From an uncultured Clostridia bacterium (GTDB lineage Bacteria > Bacillota > Clostridia > Christensenellales > Aristaeellaceae), in NCBI GenBank assembly GCA_945877525.1, contig CAMDVP010000136.1, forward strand, positions 1 to 8,283: DNA of 8,283 bases, in the 5' to 3' direction. Below the pieces are notes generated by a model. It saw nothing but the letters and a program-made list of their open reading frames with translations, was not told the DNA's origin and searched no databases. Below are positions 1-8,011 of this stretch, piece after piece (the first letter of the stretch is position 1; every line of letters begins with the position of its first letter). The position numbers and the translations under genes are program-made.

Positions 1-2623
<2,623 letters not shown>

Positions 2624-2628
2624 GGGGA

Positions 2629-2769
2629 TTACTTACCTCCTTGACGCATGATGAACCGGAAAGGCGCTATTGCCCTCCGGCCCGGAAAACCGCGCTTCCG
2701 CCCCGCTGCGGGGGCGCGAAGAAAATGAGGAAAGGCTTTCTTCGCGCTTTCGCGGCACGACAAAAACAC
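2629..2769 (-). CDS. Candidate 46-codon upstream ORF in the oxidoreductase leader
   Basis: An open frame starts with GTG at 2769, preceded by GAGGAG (2775-2780) with a 5-nt spacer, and ends in TAA at 2629-2631. The stop lies only 5 nt before the oxidoreductase ATG, and the last codons of the frame contain that gene's ribosome binding site. The predicted peptide is basic and Arg-rich (contains GRKRG and PGRR), with no recognisable domain. The position suits a leader peptide or translational coupling. In DNA this GC-rich, a 46-codon open frame is not rare by chance, the start is GTG and no homology is recognised, so it is offered as a possibility only. Confidence 0.2.
   Translation of the reverse strand: MFLSCRESAKKAFPHFLRAPAAGRKRGFPGRRAIAPFRFIMRQGGK
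2714..2747 (-). repeat. Perfect 11-bp inverted repeat in the oxidoreductase leader
   Basis: The arms GCGCGAAGAAA (2714-2724) and TTTCTTCGCGC (2737-2747) are exact reverse complements around a 12-nt loop. It is the strongest dyad in the divergent region. It lies downstream of the oxidoreductase transcription start, so it could act as an RNA hairpin or as an operator for a dimeric repressor. It does not resemble the Rex operator (TTGTTAA-type) that I would look for in front of such a gene. Confidence 0.6.
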
Positions 2770-2790
2770 GGTGACTCCTCTATCGCATCA

Positions 2791-2819
2791 ATTATAAGCG
2801 TTTGGTCGAATTCTGTCAA
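2791..2819 (-). promoter_or_regulatory. Consensus sigma-A/sigma-70 promoter for the oxidoreductase gene
   Basis: On the minus strand, TTGACA (2814-2819) and TATAAT (2791-2796) are separated by exactly 17 bp. Both boxes match the housekeeping consensus at all six positions. The predicted start is near 2784. T6 tracts on the plus strand (A6 on this strand) lie just upstream of the -35 box from 2832 on and may act like an UP element. A promoter of this quality fits a highly expressed central-metabolism enzyme. Confidence 0.85.
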
Positions 2820-2831
2820 TGTCGCGGCGGC

Positions 2832-2878
2832 TTTTTTCGCCCTGTCCCCAGCGGATTTTTTCCGTGGCGAGCTTTTTT
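2832..2878. other. Three T6 tracts between the divergent promoters
   Basis: Runs of six T occur at 2832-2837, 2856-2861 and 2873-2878, inside otherwise GC-rich DNA, each flanked by GC-rich triplets such as CGG or GCG. They fall between the two divergent -35 boxes (2819 and 2905). Short A/T tracts here can bend DNA or contact the alpha subunit of RNA polymerase. The spacing (24 and 17 bp) is not cleanly in helical phase, so a bending role is uncertain. Confidence 0.4.
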
Positions 2879-2904
2879 CCTGCGGGAGCGGGGCGGCCGT
2901 GGGC

Positions 2905-2933
2905 TTTACAACCGCCATGAAAATCAGTATAAT
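2905..2933 (+). promoter_or_regulatory. Near-consensus sigma-A/sigma-70 promoter for parAB
   Basis: TTTACA (2905-2910) and TATAAT (2928-2933) are separated by 17 bp. The -10 box is perfect and the -35 box differs at one position. The predicted start is near 2940, giving a leader of about 35 nt to the parA ATG at 2975. Confidence 0.83.
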
Positions 2934-2974
2934 AAACTGTATTCGTTTGTCGATGGAGAAGCGAGGAGTAGGGC

Positions 2975-3748
2975 ATGGCGAAGATCATTGCGATTGCGAA
3001 CCAGAAGGGCGGCGTGGGCAAAACCACCACCTCTGTGAACCTGACGGCCATCCTGGCGGACATGGGCCAGCGGGTGCTGGCGGTGGACCTGGATCCCCAG
3101 GGCAATACCACCTCCGGCCTGGGGATGACCGTGGAGGATAAAAGCGTTTATGAAGCGGTGATGGGCCGCATCGGGCTGAGGGAAGCTGTGCAGCACACCG
3201 AAATCCCCGGGCTGGATCTGGTGGGGGCGGATATCCGCCTGGCCGGGGCCGAATTGGAGCTTGTGTCGGTGGACAAGCGGGAGTACCGCCTGAAAACTGC
3301 CCTGGCCGCGGTGCAGAAGGATTACGACTTCATCTTTATCGACTGCCCGCCGTCCCTGAGCCTGCTCACCCTCAATGCCCTCACCGCCGCCGACCGGGTG
3401 CTGGTGCCCATCCAGTGCGAATATTACGCGCTGGAGGGCGTAAGCAGCCTGATGAACACCATCAGCCGCGTGAAGAAAACCTTCAACCCCCGCATCGACC
3501 TGGAGGGCGTGGTGCTGACCATGCTGGACGGCCGCACCAACCTGGGCCTGCAGGTGGTGGCCGAGGTCAAGAAGCACTTCAAGAAAAAAACCTTCGCTAC
3601 CACCATTCCCCGCAGCATTCGCCTGGGCGAGGCACCTTCCCACGGCGAGCCGATCCATGTGTACGACCCGCGCTCGGCGGGGGCGGTGGCCTATCGGGCC
3701 CTGGCGGCGGAGCTTTTGGAGCGAAACGGCGTGAAGGTAAAGAAGTAA
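2975..3748 (+). CDS. parA: ParA/Soj chromosome-partitioning ATPase
   Basis: Deviant Walker-type ATPase of 257 residues that dimerises with ATP, binds DNA non-specifically over the nucleoid and works with ParB to segregate origins; in Bacillus the homologue Soj also controls DnaA. Seen: the deviant Walker A KGGVGKTT at residues 11-18 with signature Lys11 and Lys16, the A' motif VDLDPQGN with Asp40 (same numbering as Soj), and the Walker B region FIFIDCPPS. Length matches Soj (about 253). The ATG at 2975 has GAGGAG at 2963-2968, 6 nt upstream, and its own promoter at 2905-2933. parB follows with its ribosome binding site overlapping the parA stop. The usual Firmicute neighbours (gidB/rsmG, noc) are not upstream; the divergent oxidoreductase gene is there instead. 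Confidence 0.97.
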   Translation: MAKIIAIANQKGGVGKTTTSVNLTAILADMGQRVLAVDLDPQGNTTSGLGMTVEDKSVYEAVMGRIGLREAVQHTEIPGLDLVGADIRLAGAELELVSVDKREYRLKTALAAVQKDYDFIFIDCPPSLSLLTLNALTAADRVLVPIQCEYYALEGVSSLMNTISRVKKTFNPRIDLEGVVLTMLDGRTNLGLQVVAEVKKHFKKKTFATTIPRSIRLGEAPSHGEPIHVYDPRSAGAVAYRALAAELLERNGVKVKK

Positions 3749-3757
3749 GGAGCGTTG

Positions 3758-4624
3758 ATGATGGCGAAGAAGTCCCACGGTCTGGGCCGCGGCCTGGACG
3801 CGCTTTTGCCCGAGGCGGACGAGAGCCTTTCCGGCGGCGTACAGGAGATTGCCATTGGCGATATTGACCCCAACCCCGACCAGCCCCGGCGCGTTTTCCA
3901 GGAGGAAAGCATCGCCCAGCTGGCCCAGTCCATCCGGGAGCAGGGCGTATTGCAGCCCATTCTGGTGACCCCTGAGGACGGAGGACGCTACCGCATCGTG
4001 GCGGGCGAGCGCCGCTGGCGGGCTTCCCGCGCCGCGGGGCTGGATGCGGTGCCATGCCTGGTGCGCGACCTTGACGTGATCCAGCAGATGGAAATTGCCC
4101 TGGTGGAAAACCTTCAGCGCGAGGACCTGAACCCCATTGAGGCCGCCCGGGGCATCCGCAGTCTGATGCAGCAGTGCGGCTATACCCAGGAGGCCGTGGC
4201 GAACCGCCTGAGCAAAAGCCGCCCCGCCGTGGCGAACCTGCTTCGCCTGCTGACACTGCCGGAGGAAGTGATGGCGCTGGTGGAGAGGGGCGCGCTGTCC
4301 GCGGGGCATGCCCGGGTGCTGGCGGGTATGGAGGATGACGCCGCCAAGCTGGCCCTGGCCCGGGAAACCGTCGACAAGGGATACAGCGTGCGCCAGCTGG
4401 AGGCGCTTGCCGCAAGCCGCAAGCCGGAGGTGAAAAAGCCCGCGCCCGCGCGCCATGCCCTGCCCACGGAGTTGCGGGAGCTGGAAAGCCGCGTCCGGGA
4501 AACCCTGGGCGTGCGCGCCACCCTGAGCGGCACGGTGAAGAAGGGCAAGATCATTTTGCAGTATTATTCCCAGGAGGAGCTGGAGCACCTGAGCGACCTG
4601 CTCTCCCGCCTGGGAGACGAGTGA
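3758..4624 (+). CDS. parB: ParB/Spo0J chromosome-partitioning protein
   Basis: CTP-dependent DNA clamp that loads at parS sites, spreads, recruits SMC and stimulates ParA. Seen in order: an N-terminal ParA-contact motif (HGLGRGLDALLPE), the CTP-binding domain with the GERRWRA box and ENLQREDLNPIE, a helix-turn-helix (TQEAVANRLSKSRPAVANLL) that reads parS, and a C-terminal dimer domain ending near LSRLGDE. At 288 residues it matches the family. ATG codons at 3758 and 3761 are adjacent; AAGGAG (3747-3752) is 5 or 8 nt away, so either may be used. A TTG at 3755 is only 2 nt from that site and was rejected. It is co-transcribed with parA (9-nt gap). No parS palindrome was found in this window. 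Confidence 0.96.
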   Translation: MMAKKSHGLGRGLDALLPEADESLSGGVQEIAIGDIDPNPDQPRRVFQEESIAQLAQSIREQGVLQPILVTPEDGGRYRIVAGERRWRASRAAGLDAVPCLVRDLDVIQQMEIALVENLQREDLNPIEAARGIRSLMQQCGYTQEAVANRLSKSRPAVANLLRLLTLPEEVMALVERGALSAGHARVLAGMEDDAAKLALARETVDKGYSVRQLEALAASRKPEVKKPAPARHALPTELRELESRVRETLGVRATLSGTVKKGKIILQYYSQEELEHLSDLLSRLGDE

Positions 4625-4630
4625 GGCCAT

Positions 4631-4664
4631 AAGCGCGCTGTCCGCATGCCGCGGCGGCGCTTTT
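4631..4664 (+). terminator. Weak possible intrinsic terminator after parB
   Basis: AAGCGC (4631-4636) pairs with GCGCTT (4657-4662), with an inner CCGC/GCGG stem (4642-4645 with 4651-4654). Four T in all follow or close the stem, then CCC. It starts 6 nt after the parB stop. The stem is interrupted and the T-run is short, so read-through into the next gene is likely. No clear promoter was found between here and 4700. Confidence 0.35.
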
Positions 4665-4699
4665 CCCGGCCTGACGCCATGATGAAGGAGGATTTCCCG

Positions 4700-5407
4700 A
4701 TGAGCAGGCAGCAGATCCCCGAGCTTCCCCGGTGGGACGGGCCTCTCTCCCACCCGTTTTACAGCAAGGTGGTCAAGCGGGCGCTGGACTTTCTTCTGGC
4801 GCTGATACTGCTGATTCCCGGCTGCATCCTGATGCTGCCCCTGGCGGTGTGGGTGAAGCTGGATTCTCCCGGCCCGGTGTTCTACCGGGCCCTGCGGGGA
4901 GGGTATCACAACAAACCCTTCTATATTATGAAGTTCCGCTCCATGGTGGTGGATGCGGACAAGACCGGCGGCTGCACCGCGCTGAACGACAGCCGCGTGA
5001 CCCGGGCCGGAAAGGTGATGCGCCGCCTGAAGCTGGACGAACTGCCCCAGCTGTTCAACATCATCAGGGGGGACATGTCCTTTGTGGGGCCGCGGCCGGA
5101 GCTATTGCTCTACACCACGCAGTACACCCCCGAGCAGGAGTGCATCCTGTGGGTGCGTCCGGGCATCACCGACCGCAGCAGCATTGTCTATATCGCCCAG
5201 GACGAGCTGGTAGGCGAGGAAAACCCCGTGGAGAATTTCGAGAAGTACATCCTTCCCGAGAAGAACCGCCTGCGGGTGGAATACGCGAAAAGCCAGTGCT
5301 TCACGCTGGACATGCAGCTGTTTTTTGAGACCATTGGCGGCGTTTTTGGCAAGGCAAAAAAGATGGCCGGGGAAAAGGCCGGCCGGAAAGGAAGCCGGAA
5401 TGCCTGA
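4700..5407 (+). CDS. Bacterial sugar transferase (monotopic phosphoglycosyl transferase) for surface glycan initiation
   Basis: A 235-residue membrane enzyme expected to transfer a sugar 1-phosphate from a nucleotide sugar to undecaprenyl phosphate, the first step of a capsule, exopolysaccharide or cell-wall glycan. Seen: Lys26-Arg27 before one hydrophobic segment (about 30-52) with Pro40 in its middle, as in re-entrant helices of this family; then YRALRGG, the KPFYIMKFRSM motif (72-82), the catalytic Asp113-Glu114 pair in KLDELPQL, and GDMSFVGPRPE (124-134). The common GLxQVxGR stretch after PGIT is replaced by a longer, charged segment; the tail is Lys/Arg-rich. The sugar cannot be predicted. 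The ATG at 4700 follows AAGGAGG (4685-4691) by 8 nt; an in-frame ATG at 4646 has no such site. It overlaps the next gene by 8 nt. Confidence 0.93.
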   Translation: MSRQQIPELPRWDGPLSHPFYSKVVKRALDFLLALILLIPGCILMLPLAVWVKLDSPGPVFYRALRGGYHNKPFYIMKFRSMVVDADKTGGCTALNDSRVTRAGKVMRRLKLDELPQLFNIIRGDMSFVGPRPELLLYTTQYTPEQECILWVRPGITDRSSIVYIAQDELVGEENPVENFEKYILPEKNRLRVEYAKSQCFTLDMQLFFETIGGVFGKAKKMAGEKAGRKGSRNA

Positions 5408-6290
5408 GGAAAGCAGTTATTCATATGAAGAAAAAACCCATGCGGCCTTCGGCGGCGCGCCCATCGACACGGGAAATCCCCGGGTGCTGGCGTGGCTGAT
5501 CCGCCGCCATGGGCTGGAAATGACCCACCTGAGCCGGGGCAGCCACATCGGGGCCATCTTCTCCCTGGCGGAGATCATGGCTACGCTGTATACCGGCGTA
5601 TTGAATGTAAACCCCGCTGACCCCGCCATGCCGGAGCGCGACCGGCTGATTCTCTCCAAGGGCCACGCGGGGGCGGCGGTGTATGCTGCCCTGGCGGAGC
5701 GGGGGTTCTTCCCGGTGGAGGAGCTGAAAACCCACTATGCCAACGGCTCGCGGCTGTCCGGGCATGTGAGCCACAAGGGCGTGCCGGGGGTGGAATTTTC
5801 GACGGGCTCCCTGGGGCACGGGCTGCCGGCGGCTGCGGGCATGGCCCTGGGGGCGAAGAAGGATCATGCGTCCTGGCGGGTCTACTGCGTGCTGGGCGAT
5901 GGCGAGTGCGACGAGGGCGCCGTATGGGAGGCTGCGCTGCAGGCACGGCAGTTTGCCCTGGACAACCTGATCGTTGTGGTGGATTTCAACCGCATGCAGT
6001 CCCTTGATTTCTGTGAAAACACCCTGTCGCTGGAGCCCTTTGCGGACAAGTGGCGCTCCTTCGGCTGGAGGGCCATTGAAGCCGACGGCCACGACGTGGA
6101 CGCACTGCGGGCCGCCTTTGACGAGGCAAAAGGAAATCTTGGCGGCGGGCAGCCCACGGTCGTCATTGCGAAAACGGTGAAGGGCAAGGGCGTGTCCTTT
6201 ATGGAAAACAACATTCTGTGGCACTACCGCACGCCCCAGGGAGAGGAATATGAGGCGGCGCTGAAGGAACTGGAGGCGCAGAGGCCATGA
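5400..6290 (+). CDS. Transketolase, N-terminal (thiamine-diphosphate-binding) subunit
   Basis: First half of a split transketolase, 296 residues. Transketolases move a two-carbon ketol group from a ketose to an aldose using thiamine diphosphate and a divalent metal. Seen: the SRGSHIG region (45-51), SKGHAGAAVYAAL, STGSLGHGL, and the cofactor motif GDGECDE (166-172) followed 28 residues after GDG by Asn197 in DFNRMQ, so Asp167 and Asn197 should bind the metal. KGKGVSFMEN lies near the end. The pyrimidine-binding half is the next gene. The ATG at 5400 is used because AAAGGA (5387-5392) lies 7 nt upstream and overlaps the preceding stop; an in-frame ATG at 5325 sits deep in the previous gene. 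It sits between glycan genes, which suggests a precursor role, though a pentose-phosphate role is also possible. Related known pairs include apulose-4-phosphate transketolase. Confidence 0.93.
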   Translation: MPEESSYSYEEKTHAAFGGAPIDTGNPRVLAWLIRRHGLEMTHLSRGSHIGAIFSLAEIMATLYTGVLNVNPADPAMPERDRLILSKGHAGAAVYAALAERGFFPVEELKTHYANGSRLSGHVSHKGVPGVEFSTGSLGHGLPAAAGMALGAKKDHASWRVYCVLGDGECDEGAVWEAALQARQFALDNLIVVVDFNRMQSLDFCENTLSLEPFADKWRSFGWRAIEADGHDVDALRAAFDEAKGNLGGGQPTVVIAKTVKGKGVSFMENNILWHYRTPQGEEYEAALKELEAQRP

Positions 6291-7210
6291 GAGACGCATT
6301 TGTCCGGGCGCTGATGCGCGAGGCCGCGAGGGATCCGCGTCTGACGCTGATTACCGGCGACCTGGGCTTTGGCGTGTTGAAGCCCTTCTGGGAGACGTAT
6401 CCCGATCAGTTTGTCAATGCGGGCATCGCCGAGCAAAGCATGACCGGCCTGGCGGCGGGGCTGTCCCGCACGGGCCGCACGGTGCTGACCTATTCCATCG
6501 GCAACTTTCCCACCCTGCGCTGCATCGAGCAAATCCGCAATGATTGCGCCTATCACGAAGCAAATGTGAAAATCGTGTGTGTGGGCGGCGGGCTGGTGTA
6601 CGGCAGCCTGGGCATGAGCCACCACGCCACGGAGGACATGGCGATTCTGCGCGCCCTGCCCGGCGTGACGGTGTTCACCCCCGGCGATCCCCTGGAGGTG
6701 GAGGCCGTGGTGCCCGAAATGCTGCGCACCCCCGGCACCTGCTATCTGCGGCTGAGCCGGGGCGGCGAGCCTGTGCTGCATGACGCGCCCATCGAAAATT
6801 GGCGCGTACCCCAGGCGCTGACGCTGCGCCGGGGCGCGGATGTGGCGCTGCTGTCCGCGGGGGGCATCCTGACCCAGACCATGAGCGCCGCGGATATGCT
6901 GGCGGAAAAGGGCATATCCGCCGAGGTGGTGTCCTTCCCCTGCATCAAGCCCATTGATGCAGAGCGGATCCTTGACCTGGCCGGACGCTTCCGCCATCTG
7001 GTGGCGGTGGAGGAACACAACACTGTCGGCGGCTTTGGTTCGGCGGTGGCGGAGGTGCTGGCGGAGAACGGCTGCGGCTGCCGCCTGCACCGCATCGGCA
7101 TGCCCGACCGGTATTCCAGCATTGTGGGTACGCAGCAGTATCTGCGCGGGGTCTACGAAATGGACGACTGCGCCATCTGCCGCAGGACGCTGGAATGGCT
7201 CGATCCATGA
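6287..7210 (+). CDS. Transketolase, C-terminal (pyrimidine-binding) subunit
   Basis: Second half of the split transketolase, 307 residues, expected to pair with the upstream product so that the active site forms at the interface. Seen: NAGIAEQSM with Glu49, the residue that should activate the thiamine pyrimidine ring; GMSHHATEDMAILRALPGVTV, typical of the pyrimidine domain; YLRLSRGG; and a C-terminal transketolase domain with VEEHNTVGGFGSAVAEVL. The start ATG overlaps the upstream stop in ATGA (6287-6290), a sign of translational coupling and equal subunit amounts; GGAGG (6272-6276) is 10 nt upstream. The fold is also shared by 1-deoxyxylulose-5-phosphate synthase and 2-oxoacid dehydrogenase E1-beta, but the match to the preceding transketolase N-half makes this call firm. 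The substrate is not predictable. Confidence 0.93.
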   Translation: MRDAFVRALMREAARDPRLTLITGDLGFGVLKPFWETYPDQFVNAGIAEQSMTGLAAGLSRTGRTVLTYSIGNFPTLRCIEQIRNDCAYHEANVKIVCVGGGLVYGSLGMSHHATEDMAILRALPGVTVFTPGDPLEVEAVVPEMLRTPGTCYLRLSRGGEPVLHDAPIENWRVPQALTLRRGADVALLSAGGILTQTMSAADMLAEKGISAEVVSFPCIKPIDAERILDLAGRFRHLVAVEEHNTVGGFGSAVAEVLAENGCGCRLHRIGMPDRYSSIVGTQQYLRGVYEMDDCAICRRTLEWLDP

Positions 7211-7226
7211 AACGGAGAGAACACAC

Positions 7227-7973
7227 ATGGAAGAAAAAAAGCTGACCCTTGAAGAAATCCACGAGGAGCTGCTCTGCCAGCTGCGGGACATTACGGCGGT
7301 GTGCAGCCGGCACGGCATTGAGTACAACATGATGTGCGGCTCGCTCCTGGGCGCGGTGCGGCACCATGGGTTCATCCCCTGGGACGACGACATCGACCTG
7401 CTGATGACAAGGGACGAGTTTGAAAAATTCCGCAAGGTCTATCCCCGGGAGTGCGACAGGCGATTTGAACTGACCTATCTGAACACCTGGACCCCCCGGG
7501 TGATGAACCGCGACCCTGAAAAGGCCGCGGCGTTTACGGACTTCTTTATTCTGGACGCCGCGCCTGCGGATGCGGGGAAGCGCAAGTTCTGGTTTCTCAA
7601 GCTGCACATCCTGCAGGGCATGCTCAAGCATGATGTGGATTACAGCCGCTTCAGCCTGAAAAATAAAATTCTGCTCATGGGCACCCACCTGATGGGCCTG
7701 CCCTTCACCACCGAGTGGAAAACCCGGCAGTACGAGCGCGTTTCCCGCAAGTACAATCCCGGAAACGACCTGTGCATGAGCAACGGCGCCTTCGAGTTGA
7801 TGACCCATATCTGGCACCCGGAGCAGCTCGCGAAGAAGAAGACGGTGAAGTTTGAGGACGTGGACGTGCTGATCCCTGAAAAATTCGACGAGGTGCTGAC
7901 GGAGCTTTTCGGCCCCGATTACATGACCCCGCCCCCTGAATCGGAACGGGTAGCCAAGCATCTCGACCTGTAA
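7227..7973 (+). CDS. LicD-family phosphotransferase
   Basis: A 248-residue protein of the LicD family, whose members use a CDP- or similar activated alcohol (phosphocholine for LicD of Streptococcus and Haemophilus, ribitol phosphate for the fukutin relatives) to decorate glycans. Seen: the nucleotidyltransferase-like core GSLLGAVRHHGFIPWDDDID (38-57), with Gly38-Ser39 and acidic Asp53, 54, 55 and 57 for metal binding, FTDFFILDAAP in the middle, and FGPDYMTPPPESERV at the C-terminus, usual for the family. No signal peptide or membrane segment is evident, so it is probably cytoplasmic. The ATG at 7227 follows CGGAG (7213-7217) by 9 nt; an in-frame extension back to 6954 lies inside the transketolase gene and was rejected. 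The 16-nt gap from that gene suggests one operon. It ends in tandem stops TAA-TAG. No choline or polyol activation gene is in the window. Confidence 0.92.
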   Translation: MEEKKLTLEEIHEELLCQLRDITAVCSRHGIEYNMMCGSLLGAVRHHGFIPWDDDIDLLMTRDEFEKFRKVYPRECDRRFELTYLNTWTPRVMNRDPEKAAAFTDFFILDAAPADAGKRKFWFLKLHILQGMLKHDVDYSRFSLKNKILLMGTHLMGLPFTTEWKTRQYERVSRKYNPGNDLCMSNGAFELMTHIWHPEQLAKKKTVKFEDVDVLIPEKFDEVLTELFGPDYMTPPPESERVAKHLDL

Positions 7974-7983
7974 TAGTGCTTTG

Positions 7984-8010
7984 CCGCAGGCAGGGGTTTC
8001 GCGCCTGCGG
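7984..8010 (+). terminator. Hairpin just after the LicD-family gene, possible terminator
   Basis: CCGCAGGC (7984-7991) and GCCTGCGG (8003-8010) form a perfect 8-bp GC-rich stem with an 11-nt loop, starting 10 nt after the stop codon. No T-run follows, so it is not a classic intrinsic terminator; it may instead stabilise the 3' end of the message or belong to the repeat region that follows. Confidence 0.35.
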
Positions 8011-8011
8011 G

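Larger units (their letters stand above)
2624..2784 (-). promoter_or_regulatory. Structured 5' leader of the pyruvate:ferredoxin oxidoreductase mRNA
   Basis: With the promoter at 2791-2819 the transcript should start near 2784, giving a leader of about 160 nt. Seen: four possible hairpins. A is CGCG-AAAG-CGCG (2743-2754). B is a perfect 11-bp stem (2714-2724 with 2737-2747) and 12-nt loop. C is CGCCCC/GGGGCG (2699-2704 with 2711-2716). D is CCGGA/TCCGG (2656-2660 with 2676-2680). A and B share bases and so do B and C, so they exclude each other. This layout is compatible with attenuation or another leader-based control, but no T-run follows any stem and no known riboswitch class is recognised. 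The function is inferred. Confidence 0.4.

Noticed and set aside
2624..2974. Rex-type redox operator in the divergent region
   Set aside because: No TTGTTAA/TTAACAA-like palindrome is present; the only strong dyad is the GC-containing 11-bp repeat at 2714-2747.
2975..4624. parS site (TGTTTCACGTGAAACA-like) near parAB
   Set aside because: I looked for the CACGTG-centred palindrome across the window by eye and found none; a TTCACGGAGAA stretch near 1690 is not symmetric enough.
4646..4699. N-terminal extension of the sugar transferase from the ATG at 4646
   Set aside because: No ribosome binding site precedes it and it overlaps the hairpin after parB; AAGGAGG sits ideally before the ATG at 4700.
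2924..4909. Long minus-strand open frame (661 codons) opposite parAB
   Set aside because: It spans two clear plus-strand genes and their intergenic gap, is rich in His, Gln and Gly, and shows no motif. Antisense shadow.
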